NCBI RefSeq assembly: GCF_029229925.1
Contig: NZ_CP107254.1
Location: 1,364,001 to 1,428,000, forward strand
Length of the DNA: 64,000 nucleotides
Direction: 5' to 3'
DNA from: Halorhabdus sp. BNX81
GTDB taxonomy: Archaea; Halobacteriota; Halobacteria; Halobacteriales; Haloarculaceae
Below, one piece after another: positions 56,678 through 64,000 of this stretch. The notes under the pieces were generated by a model that worked only from the letters and a program-made list of their open reading frames with translations, was not told the DNA's origin and made no database searches. The first letter of the stretch is position 1. The number at the start of each line of letters is the position of its first letter. A program made the position numbers and the translations under genes.

Positions 56678-57553
56678 TCAGTATGTCAGACTCATCCCAC
56701 CCTCGTGGGTCATGTCGCCCCCGTTGAGGTGGTTGCTGTGTTCCGAACACCCCATCACGAAGAGGTTCGCGACCTCGTAGGGTTCCATCATCTCCTTGAC
56801 GCGGGTGCGTTCGAGCATGACGTTCTCGACGACCTCCTTGACGGTCATTCCGCGTCGGTCGGCGGTGTCGGGGAGTTGCTTCGCGACGAGTGCGGTCTTG
56901 ACGTAGGCCGTACTGACCGAAAAGGCCCGGACCTGCCCCTCGCCCTCGGCGGCGATCGACTGGGTCAGTCCACGGAGGCCGAACTTGATGGTGTTGTAGG
57001 CCACTTTGTCCCGGGTGACGATGTGACCGTGGACCGAGCACATGTTGCCCACGACGCCGCGGCCGTCGTCGTTCGCTCTGAAGTGCGGGAGACAGTGTTT
57101 GCTCAGCACGAGCGGCGCGCGCTGCATCACGTCGTGCATCAGGTCGTACTTCTCGATCGGGAACGCCTCGATGGGGGCGACGGTCTGGATCCCCGCGTTG
57201 TTGATCAGGTACCGGAGCGATCCGTGCTCGCCCGCCCGATCGACGATCCGTTCGAGCGCGTCGTCGTCGGCCAGGTCCCCGGCGACGGTGACGACTTCCC
57301 CCGGAAGATCCATGGCAGCCGCTTTTGATCGCGTGTCCGCGAGTCCCGCTTCGTCCCGGTCAGTGGCGACAACGGTCAGGCCGTTCGCCGCGAACGCGTG
57401 GGCGGTCGCGCGCCCGATCCCCGCCCCGCCACCCGTGACGATGGCGACGTTCTCGGGGGCGTAGTTCGGATCGTCGATCTCCAGGAAATCCGCCCGAGTC
57501 GTCTCGCTGGGCCCGTACTTCTCCAGGGCTTCGTCGGCAGTCATGTCAGCCAT
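56678..57553 (-). CDS. Short-chain dehydrogenase/reductase
   Basis: ATG at 57553 (or 57544) gives about 291 residues. It has a 35-residue acidic lead, cofactor loop TGGGAGIGRA, NNAGIQ, catalytic Ser in NMCSVHG and YNTIK. Asp after the second strand (VVATDRDEAG) suggests NAD(H). It resembles 3-hydroxybutyrate-dehydrogenase-like SDRs. It lies 68 bp downstream of a flavin reductase gene on the same strand, so the two are probably an operon. Confidence 0.88.
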   Translation of the reverse strand: MADMTADEALEKYGPSETTRADFLEIDDPNYAPENVAIVTGGGAGIGRATAHAFAANGLTVVATDRDEAGLADTRSKAAAMDLPGEVVTVAGDLADDDALERIVDRAGEHGSLRYLINNAGIQTVAPIEAFPIEKYDLMHDVMQRAPLVLSKHCLPHFRANDDGRGVVGNMCSVHGHIVTRDKVAYNTIKFGLRGLTQSIAAEGEGQVRAFSVSTAYVKTALVAKQLPDTADRRGMTVKEVVENVMLERTRVKEMMEPYEVANLFVMGCSEHSNHLNGGDMTHEGGMSLTY

Positions 57554-57621
57554 GGTGGTTTCGACGGGTGCGGAACAGATAATAGCTCGTCCGCCACCGG
57601 CGAGTGAACGCTCCGGCTCCG

Positions 57622-58659
57622 CTACCCGAACCCTTCGGCTTCGATCCGGGTTTGGGGGACACCGAGCTCTTCGACCACCCTGACGAGTCCATACACCATC
57701 GCGTTGATTCCGCAGGCGTAGACGTCCATGGTGGACGGATCGAGTCGGGCATCGACACCAGACCGCGGTCGTTTCCGGAGCCAGCCTTCGAGCGGCTTGC
57801 CGAGCCCTGCCGTCACGACCGACGGATCGACATGTTTGAGCAGGCTGTGCTGGACGAACTCCGTCTCCCCGTCCCAGTCGGCCAGTAGCGGCTCGAAGAC
57901 GAGACACGGCACGAAGTGAAAGTTCTCGTGCGTTCGATCGAGTTCGCGGAGCTCCTCGCGGTATGGCAGATCGTCGTCCCAGTCGGCCCCGAGGAACAGC
58001 CAGATGTCACGCTTCTCCCCGGCGTACTCATCGCGCCCAGTCTCGAAGATGTAGTCGATCATGCTCTTCAGCGGGGCGACACCCGTGCCGGTCGCGACGA
58101 ACACCGTGTCCCGCGGCGAGTGATCGCCGAGGACGAGTTCGCCGTACGGGCCGCGGATGGTGACCGAATCGCCGGGTGAGAGGTCGTCACAGATCCGCGG
58201 CGACAGCCGGCCGCCCGGGACGCGCCGGACACAGATCTCGAGGTCCTCGCGCGTCGGCGAGCCCGACAGCGAGTAGGCCCGTGGGATGCCGTCGTACTGA
58301 AAGCCGACGTACTGTCCCGCGACGAAATCTACGTCCTCGTCGGTCTCGAACCGGACGCGCGTGAGCATCGGCGTCGGTCGATGATAGCGCCTCGACAACG
58401 TCGTCACGGTTCGAGCCACGTCCGCATGCCCGTCCTCGACAAGCCGTTCGGACAACTTGTCCCACGTTTCTGGATCGTCGAGCGAACCGTACGTACCTCC
58501 GAGCCCTGCCGTTTCGAGTTGTCGGGTGACGGCGTCCTCGACGTCCGAGCGGCGGTCGGCGTCCATCGCGACGACATCGGTGATCCGGGCCAACTCGGTC
58601 ACCAGCGGGAGGTCCGCGATGGAATCGTGCTGTGACGCATGTTCACGAACGCCTGTCAT
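57622..58659 (-). CDS. FAD-binding ferredoxin/flavodoxin reductase-type oxidoreductase
   Basis: The 345-residue protein has an N-terminal extension (about residues 1-100, helical), then the FNR module: FAD-binding RAYSLSG, phosphate loop, GPYGELVLG, NAD-binding VATGTGVAPLKSMI, and a C-terminal DVYACGINAMVYG. No [2Fe-2S] Cys cluster is present, so it passes electrons to a separate carrier. ATG at 58659 is preferred over 58770. It precedes an SDR in the same direction. Confidence 0.85.
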   Translation of the reverse strand: MTGVREHASQHDSIADLPLVTELARITDVVAMDADRRSDVEDAVTRQLETAGLGGTYGSLDDPETWDKLSERLVEDGHADVARTVTTLSRRYHRPTPMLTRVRFETDEDVDFVAGQYVGFQYDGIPRAYSLSGSPTREDLEICVRRVPGGRLSPRICDDLSPGDSVTIRGPYGELVLGDHSPRDTVFVATGTGVAPLKSMIDYIFETGRDEYAGEKRDIWLFLGADWDDDLPYREELRELDRTHENFHFVPCLVFEPLLADWDGETEFVQHSLLKHVDPSVVTAGLGKPLEGWLRKRPRSGVDARLDPSTMDVYACGINAMVYGLVRVVEELGVPQTRIEAEGFG

Positions 58660-58936
58660 TTCGATAAGGATACAGCCCGACGTCGAAAGTCCTTGTGCCT
58701 CGATGGCGGAAATCCGACATCCCCCGGGCAAGTGGCCAGTGTGGGCCACCGACGGAACGCCTACCGCCAAATGACGCCGTTGGACGACCGGCGAGCCATC
58801 GCTTCACTCATGCCCGGATGGATGGGGCCGCGTGGGCTGGCCGAGTGCGTCCTGACGGCCACCCCATGTGTGGTACTTACACCCGCTGTCCCGTCGATTG
58901 AGAACGCTTTAGCCGCCCATGGCCCGCTAGTCGCCA

Positions 58937-60124
58937 ATGAGCTACAAGATCGGTCTCGTGGGCAAACCCTCGGTGGGGAAGTCCACGTTCTTCAATGCGG
59001 CGACGATGAACGACGTGCCGGAGGGGGCCTATCCGTTCACGACGATCGACCCCTCGGTCGGCGAGGCGTACGTCCGGGTCGAGTGTGCAGCCCCCGAATT
59101 CGGCCACACCTGCACGCCGAATCACGGCTACTGTGACGATGGCGTCCGCTTCGTCCCGACGAAGCTGGTTGACGTCGCGGGGCTCGTCCCCGGCGCTCAC
59201 GAGGGCAAGGGGCTCGGCAATCAGTTCCTCTCGGACCTGAACGAGGCGGACGTCCTGATCCACGTCGTCGATTTCACCGGCGAGACGGATCTGGAAGGCG
59301 AACCGACGACGGATCACGACCCACGCGCGGACATCGACTTCCTGGAGAACGAACTCGACATGTGGTATGTCGATGTCTTCGAGAAGGGGATCGAGCGCCA
59401 CCAGACGGGGTATAATGGCGCAGATGGGGACATCGAGGCCGACCTCGCCGAACAGCTCTCGGCGTTCGGGATCGGTGAAGACGAGATCAAGCAGGTCATC
59501 CTCGCCGAAGAGTTAGAACTCGATCCCGACACGTGGGACGAAGCCGATCGGCAAGCTCTGGCCCGCGAGATCCGGATGCGGACCAAGCCAATCGTCATCG
59601 CGGCCAACAAGATGGACACCGAGGCCGCACAGGACAACTGGGACGCGGTGACGAGCGATCCCGACTACGAGCACCTGACGTTCGTACCTGTCTCGGCCCA
59701 TGCCGAAAAGGCGTTGAAGAACGGCAACGAACAGGGTGTGCTGGACTACCGGCCCGGTGACGAGGACTTCGAAGTGACGGCTGACCTCCCCGAGGCAAAA
59801 GCAGCGGGCCTCGAAGAGATCCGCGAGTTCATCGGAGCCTACGGCGGGACAGGTGTCCAGGACGTCATCGAAACGGCGCTGTTCGAAGTGTTAGACGCGA
59901 TCGCCGTCTTCCCTGGCGCGCGCAAGCCACAGGACGACGGCACCTTTTTGCAGGACTGTTTCGTCCTCCCCGACGGCTCGACGGCAGAGGACTTCGCGTA
60001 TTTCCTGCATACCGACATCGGCGAGGGCTTTCTTCACGCTCACGACGTCCGTTCGGAGCGTCAGGTCGGCGCGGAGACGGAACTCGATCACCGTGACGTC
60101 GTCGAGATCACGACGACGAACTGA
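58937..60124 (+). CDS. ychF: YchF/OLA1-type P-loop NTPase
   Basis: The 395-residue protein has the G1 loop GKPSVGKST, G3 DVAGLVPGAHEGKG, G4 NKMD, and a C-terminal TGS-type region ending in the HAHDVRSER block. YchF proteins prefer ATP, associate with ribosomes and are involved in stress responses. An archaeal-specific Cys/His stretch (FGHTCTPNHGYC) follows the first switch. A TATA-like GCTTTAGCC is about 28 bp upstream. Confidence 0.94.
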   Translation: MSYKIGLVGKPSVGKSTFFNAATMNDVPEGAYPFTTIDPSVGEAYVRVECAAPEFGHTCTPNHGYCDDGVRFVPTKLVDVAGLVPGAHEGKGLGNQFLSDLNEADVLIHVVDFTGETDLEGEPTTDHDPRADIDFLENELDMWYVDVFEKGIERHQTGYNGADGDIEADLAEQLSAFGIGEDEIKQVILAEELELDPDTWDEADRQALAREIRMRTKPIVIAANKMDTEAAQDNWDAVTSDPDYEHLTFVPVSAHAEKALKNGNEQGVLDYRPGDEDFEVTADLPEAKAAGLEEIREFIGAYGGTGVQDVIETALFEVLDAIAVFPGARKPQDDGTFLQDCFVLPDGSTAEDFAYFLHTDIGEGFLHAHDVRSERQVGAETELDHRDVVEITTTN

Positions 60125-60160
60125 GGCGACGTGCCGACTGCCGGAAGACGGCTATATTCG

Positions 60161-61270
60161 CTACAGAATACCCATCGCTTCGAGACGCTCGGGTAGATAC
60201 GTATCAGTCACGAAGTCGAGGCCGTAGGAGGCCAGGGCCTGCTGTTCGGACTTCTTGTCGATGTCGAGCTGGAGTTCGATCTGTTCCTCCCAGTAATCGG
60301 TCTGGAAGCGGGGGTCTTCGAGTTCTGATTCGAGGGCGTTGACGTCCGAATCCGCGAGGGGGTCGGTCGGGAGGTCGTACTCGACGATGTCCTCGGGCTG
60401 GACGCCGATGAACTGCGCTTCCGGCGTCGCGAGGTACTTCGAGAGGTGGGCGGATTTGATCGACCCGTAGGCGACCGATCCGTAGATCCGGTAGGACCAC
60501 GGGTCACCGTCAGTGAACACCGTCACCGGCAGATCAAGTTCGTCGTGGAGTCGCTTGGTCAGCCGGCGGGTCGCACGGGCAGGCTGGCCGCCCAGATGGA
60601 CCACGAGGGCGTTGTACTCGTCGTCGAAGCCGTTCTCGACGAGTCGATCGCGCATACCACCGGTCTCGACACAGAGGACGAAGTCGGCGTCGTTGTCAAG
60701 GAACTCGATGGTGTCGGGGTCGTTCGGGATCTGATAGCCGCCCTGGCCCACGTCGTCCTGGCAGTGGATCTCCCGATCCCCGCGGTTGGTTTGCTCCCGA
60801 AGTCGCAACGGGCCCATCACCTTCGCGCCGGACTCCTCGGGACGCATATGGAACTCCTCACGGCGCACGTCCGAGACGATTTCCAAGTCCTCGATGATCT
60901 GATTTGACTCGTCCTGGCTGTTGAACTGCGCCTCGTCGAGGTCCCAGGATTCGCTGAGGTAGTACAGTTCACGCAGCGTCGAAGAGCGGTCTTCTTCGAG
61001 TTGATTCGCGAGGAAGTCGATCGAATAGATGACCTTCAGGAGCTTCTGTGCCCCCCGAACGCTGTTGGCCGAGCGTGTACTCTTCCGATCGCCGTAGACC
61101 CAGACTTTCTGTTCGGGGTCGTACTCGATGTTGGTCTTCGTCCGGGTCGGGACGTCCATGTGGGGCACGTCACCGCGGTCGAACTGGTCGTAGAACTGTG
61201 CCGCCAGCTCGATCAACCGCTCGCGGGCGTCCCCGTCGGTTCCGTCGGTTCCGTCTGTGTCCGTGCTCAT
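60161..61270 (-). CDS. top6A: DNA topoisomerase VI subunit A
   Basis: The 369-residue subunit has the winged-helix (CAP) domain with catalytic Tyr in [13 protein letters not shown], and the TOPRIM domain with [11 protein letters not shown] (Glu) and DGDPW (Asp-x-Asp). It cleaves both DNA strands for strand passage. The first 20 residues are Asp/Gly/Thr-rich. It overlaps top6B by four bases and follows it in the operon. Confidence 0.96.
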   Translation of the reverse strand: MSTDTDGTDGTDGDARERLIELAAQFYDQFDRGDVPHMDVPTRTKTNIEYDPEQKVWVYGDRKSTRSANSVRGAQKLLKVIYSIDFLANQLEEDRSSTLRELYYLSESWDLDEAQFNSQDESNQIIEDLEIVSDVRREEFHMRPEESGAKVMGPLRLREQTNRGDREIHCQDDVGQGGYQIPNDPDTIEFLDNDADFVLCVETGGMRDRLVENGFDDEYNALVVHLGGQPARATRRLTKRLHDELDLPVTVFTDGDPWSYRIYGSVAYGSIKSAHLSKYLATPEAQFIGVQPEDIVEYDLPTDPLADSDVNALESELEDPRFQTDYWEEQIELQLDIDKKSEQQALASYGLDFVTDTYLPERLEAMGIL

Positions 61271-63699
61271 TGTTCACCGTCCACTGTGAGTTTCTCCTCG
61301 GCGATACCCTCGACCGAAATGTCGAACGCTGCGTCCTCGCTGACCTCGTAGGTCAGAACCGCCTCGTCGCCACTCGAAACGGTCGGCGACCACTTGATGA
61401 ACCACTCGCCGTCCATCTCGACGACGCGGGCCTCGTCACCGTCGGCATCGACGCTCACCGGCTCGGCGGTCACGATCTCCGTGATCTCGACGTCGGCGTT
61501 CGTGCTGTCGTTGTTCTCGACGACAAGACTGACTGTCCCGTCCTCGCGCTCCCGCTCGAGGAGGACGTTGTTCATGATCCGGGCCAGCGAATCGTCGATG
61601 TTCAACTCTGCGCGCCCGGTCACCGCAGTCAGCTTCGTCGCCATCTCCGGGAGGATCGTCCCGAGTTTGTCCTGCTTTTCGCGGCGCTGACGACGCGACC
61701 GCCGCTCGTTGAGGAACGACTTGAGTTCGCGGGCCGCCTCCCGGATCGCGAGTTCGATCTCGTCTTCGATCTCGGGGATGTTGGCGATGGCGTCCTTCGA
61801 TTCGCTCGTGAAGGGGACGTTCGTCGAGGCGACGTGGACCATCACGACGGCCGGCCCGCTGGGAATGCCGCTGCCGCCCGGCTGGTCGAGCCCGTAGTTG
61901 CGCCAGTTGATCGTCTTGACGACGTCCGTCGTCGCACACGCCCCACGCTGGTAGACCAGCGGGACGCGGTTCGCGAATCGCATTACGTCGACCGGCCCCC
62001 CTTCCTCAAGTTCGCCGCCATAGGCGATCCCGGCCTCGACGATGAACGGATCGCCGCCGTGGACAGAGGCGTCCCGCGTGGATGCGGCGTAGAAGTCGGC
62101 ATCGAACTCCTTGCGGAGCCCTTCCTCGACGAGCCGCTCGGAGATCGGGGCGAGACAGCCGGTCGGCGGCGCGATGATCTCGGTCTCACGCATCGCTTCT
62201 AAGAGTTCGGCGGCCGCGTCGCGGTCGTCGGCAAGGGTCGCGACGTTCGGCACGTCGTCAGGGACCGTCGCCATCACGCTCCAAACCGCTTCGACAACGT
62301 TCTCGCGGGCGGTTTCACCGATCGTCGCGTCGTCGTACTCCTCGGTGTTTTCGGCGGCTCGCTCGACGTACTCGGCGAGCTGCTCGCGGGTGCAACGGTG
62401 GCGGTCATCCCTATCGGCGAACTTCGAGGCGATGCGGTCGGCCAGCCCTTCGATCGTCGCGTCGTCTTTTCGTTTGCTGGTGGCTTCGTCGACCAGGCCA
62501 TAGAGGTCCGAGGCCAGCGTCTCGCGCTGATCGCCCTCGTCCGTGTCCCCGACGATCTGGGCCCAGGCTGCCGCCGTGGCTTTCTCCCGGACGGTGCTGC
62601 CGAACGTCGTCCCGAAGCCCTCGGCGGCGGTTTCGGCTGCCTCGTCGACGATCGTACGGAGCTGGTGATGGGCGATCCGTTCGCGACCATCGACGGCGTC
62701 GGCCACCTCACGGGCGAAGGATTTGGTGGCGTCTTTACCCTTGTTGGCGACGGCAGCCCTGACGGCCACCTCGACGTCACCTTCGTGAACCTGTGGTGGC
62801 TGCCAGGCCATCTCGCGGCCGAAGTGCCGATCCCGGAAGTTGTCGAGGATCTTGTCCGACGTCTTCCCACCCACGCGGGTGAACTCCCCCTGCAAGAAGC
62901 CGGACACGGAATACGAATCGGTGGCATCGAGCATCTTGAGTACCGTCCCGAGTTCGACGCCGTGGGGGTGGGGACGGATCTCTTCGGTCTCGGCCGGGAG
63001 ATCCGCGCCCTCGACGCGCTCGAACTTCGCCGGCTCGGCCATGTTCGGTTCGTGGAACTCGATACGGGCATGTGGATTAACCACGGCCGTGTGCTTGATG
63101 TAATCGTGCAGTTGCTGGCGCGCCCGGAGATTAGCTTCCAGTTCGAGTTCGATTCGCGTCCCGTGGGGGCGATCCCAGGCCGTCGTCTCGTCGACGTCGA
63201 TCTCGGGCTCGTTGGTGTCGGTGTCGATGATCAACTCGAAGTAGTGGGCCTCCTCGCTGCCCTTCGTCCGGGAGGTGATCTTGGCGGGCTTGCCGGACGT
63301 CAACTGCGAATAGAGGACGGCTGCGGAGATTCCGATCCCCTGCTGACCGCGATTCTGCTCCCGTTTGTGAAACCGGCTGCCGTACAGCAGCTTCCCGAAG
63401 ACTTTGGGGAGTTGTTCGCGCGTGATCCCCGGACCGTTGTCCTCGATGACCAGCCGGTAGTACTCGCCGACGTCCTCGATTTCGACGTAGACGTCGGGGA
63501 AGATATCGGCCTCCTCGCAGGCGTCGAGGCTGTTGTCGACACCTTCTTTGACGGCCGTGACGAGTGCGCGGGCTCCCGAGTCGAACCCGAGCATGTGCTT
63601 GTTTTTCTCGAAGAACTCGGCGATGGAGATCTGGCGCTGACTTGCGGCCAGTTCCTCGGCGATCCCCTCTTCGCCGAGCGTTGACTGCATCGATGGCAT
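61267..63699 (-). CDS. top6B: DNA topoisomerase VI subunit B
   Basis: The 810-residue subunit begins with a GHKL ATPase (Glu and Asn in [15 protein letters not shown], then EDNGPGI and [10 protein letters not shown]). A long insertion follows (about residues 275-475, with repeated [24 protein letters not shown]-like content), then the H2TH-containing and transducer domains. ATP binding closes the enzyme gate. The C-terminal 100 residues are a beta-rich extension seen in haloarchaea. ATG at 63699 (MPSMQS) is used; 63690 is an alternative. Confidence 0.96.
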   Translation of the reverse strand: MPSMQSTLGEEGIAEELAASQRQISIAEFFEKNKHMLGFDSGARALVTAVKEGVDNSLDACEEADIFPDVYVEIEDVGEYYRLVIEDNGPGITREQLPKVFGKLLYGSRFHKREQNRGQQGIGISAAVLYSQLTSGKPAKITSRTKGSEEAHYFELIIDTDTNEPEIDVDETTAWDRPHGTRIELELEANLRARQQLHDYIKHTAVVNPHARIEFHEPNMAEPAKFERVEGADLPAETEEIRPHPHGVELGTVLKMLDATDSYSVSGFLQGEFTRVGGKTSDKILDNFRDRHFGREMAWQPPQVHEGDVEVAVRAAVANKGKDATKSFAREVADAVDGRERIAHHQLRTIVDEAAETAAEGFGTTFGSTVREKATAAAWAQIVGDTDEGDQRETLASDLYGLVDEATSKRKDDATIEGLADRIASKFADRDDRHRCTREQLAEYVERAAENTEEYDDATIGETARENVVEAVWSVMATVPDDVPNVATLADDRDAAAELLEAMRETEIIAPPTGCLAPISERLVEEGLRKEFDADFYAASTRDASVHGGDPFIVEAGIAYGGELEEGGPVDVMRFANRVPLVYQRGACATTDVVKTINWRNYGLDQPGGSGIPSGPAVVMVHVASTNVPFTSESKDAIANIPEIEDEIELAIREAARELKSFLNERRSRRQRREKQDKLGTILPEMATKLTAVTGRAELNIDDSLARIMNNVLLEREREDGTVSLVVENNDSTNADVEITEIVTAEPVSVDADGDEARVVEMDGEWFIKWSPTVSSGDEAVLTYEVSEDAAFDISVEGIAEEKLTVDGEQ

Positions 63700-63768
63700 T
63701 CTCTATCAAATCAGGGACCGCGGTCGGGTTAAAGCCTTCCGGGTGGTCGATGGCTCGGCCGTTGGCGC

Positions 63769-64000
63769 TCACTCAGCGGCCTCGAGTGTGACCGTCCTGG
63801 CGGCGTATTCCTCCAAGAAGGCTCCGTGGCCGCCGACCGTCGTCCGTCCCTCATCGGTCTCCAGCACGAGCGTGTGTTCGATCGGGAACTCGTTCGTAAT
63901 CGGGTCGACGACCCCCTGACGGGTCGCGACGACCCGGCCGGTGACCGTTTCGGTGTCCGTCTCGGAAGCGGCCGGCGTCGCTTCGACCCGGGCAGTAATC
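63769..64000 (-). CDS. Hypothetical protein, C-terminal part (N-terminus outside window)
   Basis: The minus strand encodes 76 codons ending at TGA (63769-63771). It reads TVTGRVVATRQGVVDPITNEFPIEHTLVLETDEGRTTVGGHGAFLEEYAARTVTLEAAE, in a beta-rich style. The acidic content and strand alternation make it a real coding end. No family is recognised. It is on the same strand as top6B, 69 bp upstream of it. Confidence 0.65.
   Translation of the reverse strand, partial: ITARVEATPAASETDTETVTGRVVATRQGVVDPITNEFPIEHTLVLETDEGRTTVGGHGAFLEEYAARTVTLEAAE

Noticed and set aside
62398-63684. Long open frame (428 codons) on the plus strand opposite top6B
   Set aside because: The composition is that of an antisense shadow; top6B carries clear GHKL ATPase motifs on the minus strand.

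Overview
The window is a stretch of haloarchaeal chromosome (class Halobacteria). The evidence is a GC-rich sequence, very acidic predicted proteins, leaderless genes 25-30 bp downstream of TATA-like elements, and archaeal information-processing genes: TFB, topoisomerase VI A/B, RNase P protein 4, GatC/GatA, an archaeal-type SRP RNA and the Agl23-type glycosylation protein. There are many haloarchaea-only conserved families. Family names were assigned by eye from memory; no database search was run. The genus cannot be fixed; a relative of Haloarcula or Halorhabdus would fit.

Layout. 1-0.9 kb: two molybdenum-cofactor genes (mobB, cut by the window edge, and moaB). 1-7.4 kb: a respiratory-oxidase neighbourhood with A-type oxidase subunit I and three small 'cox cluster' membrane proteins, interrupted by a 939-residue Ca2+-type P-ATPase; an unannotated-looking 28-residue membrane peptide also lies here. 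7.6-10.1 kb: a large modular protein (folded N-domain, acidic linker, coiled coil, nuclease-like C-domain without the expected catalytic residues). 10-24.9 kb: metabolism and housekeeping (purA with a divergent winged-helix regulator, Gfo/Idh oxidoreductase, Trm112-like protein, cysS, a small membrane protein coupled to corA, TctA-like permease, pdxS, MscS channel, thrB, sensor histidine kinase). A small AT-rich islet sits at 17.4-18.0 kb. 24.9-31.9 kb: two FAD oxidoreductases, conserved haloarchaeal families, a run of hairpins upstream of the second oxidoreductase, and Agl23. 32-44.3 kb: carB, map, HIT protein, CDF metal exporter, SDR, phosphohexomutase, DtxR-type regulator and a split metE pair. 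44.4-54.5 kb: NUDIX, TFB, gatCA, glycosyltransferase, an rnp4-YhbY-MscS group, SGNH hydrolase, SRP RNA and small conserved genes.

54.6-56.7 kb is the one clearly unstable region. A tRNA-Arg(TCG) gene is followed by an inverted and a direct copy of its own 3' end, then by remains of a fatty-acid transporter, a second unidentified gene, a CNNM-type membrane protein lacking CBS domains, and an MFS transporter. This looks like an old tRNA integration site that has decayed. From 56.7 kb the chromosome returns to intact genes: an SDR/flavin reductase pair, ychF, and top6B-top6A.

No rRNA, CRISPR array, intact insertion sequence or phage module was seen. The items most worth following up are the structured leader at 27.3-27.4 kb, the tRNA-Arg repeat scar, the modular protein at 7.6 kb, and the very small membrane proteins (28, 47 and 55 residues) that automated gene calling may miss.
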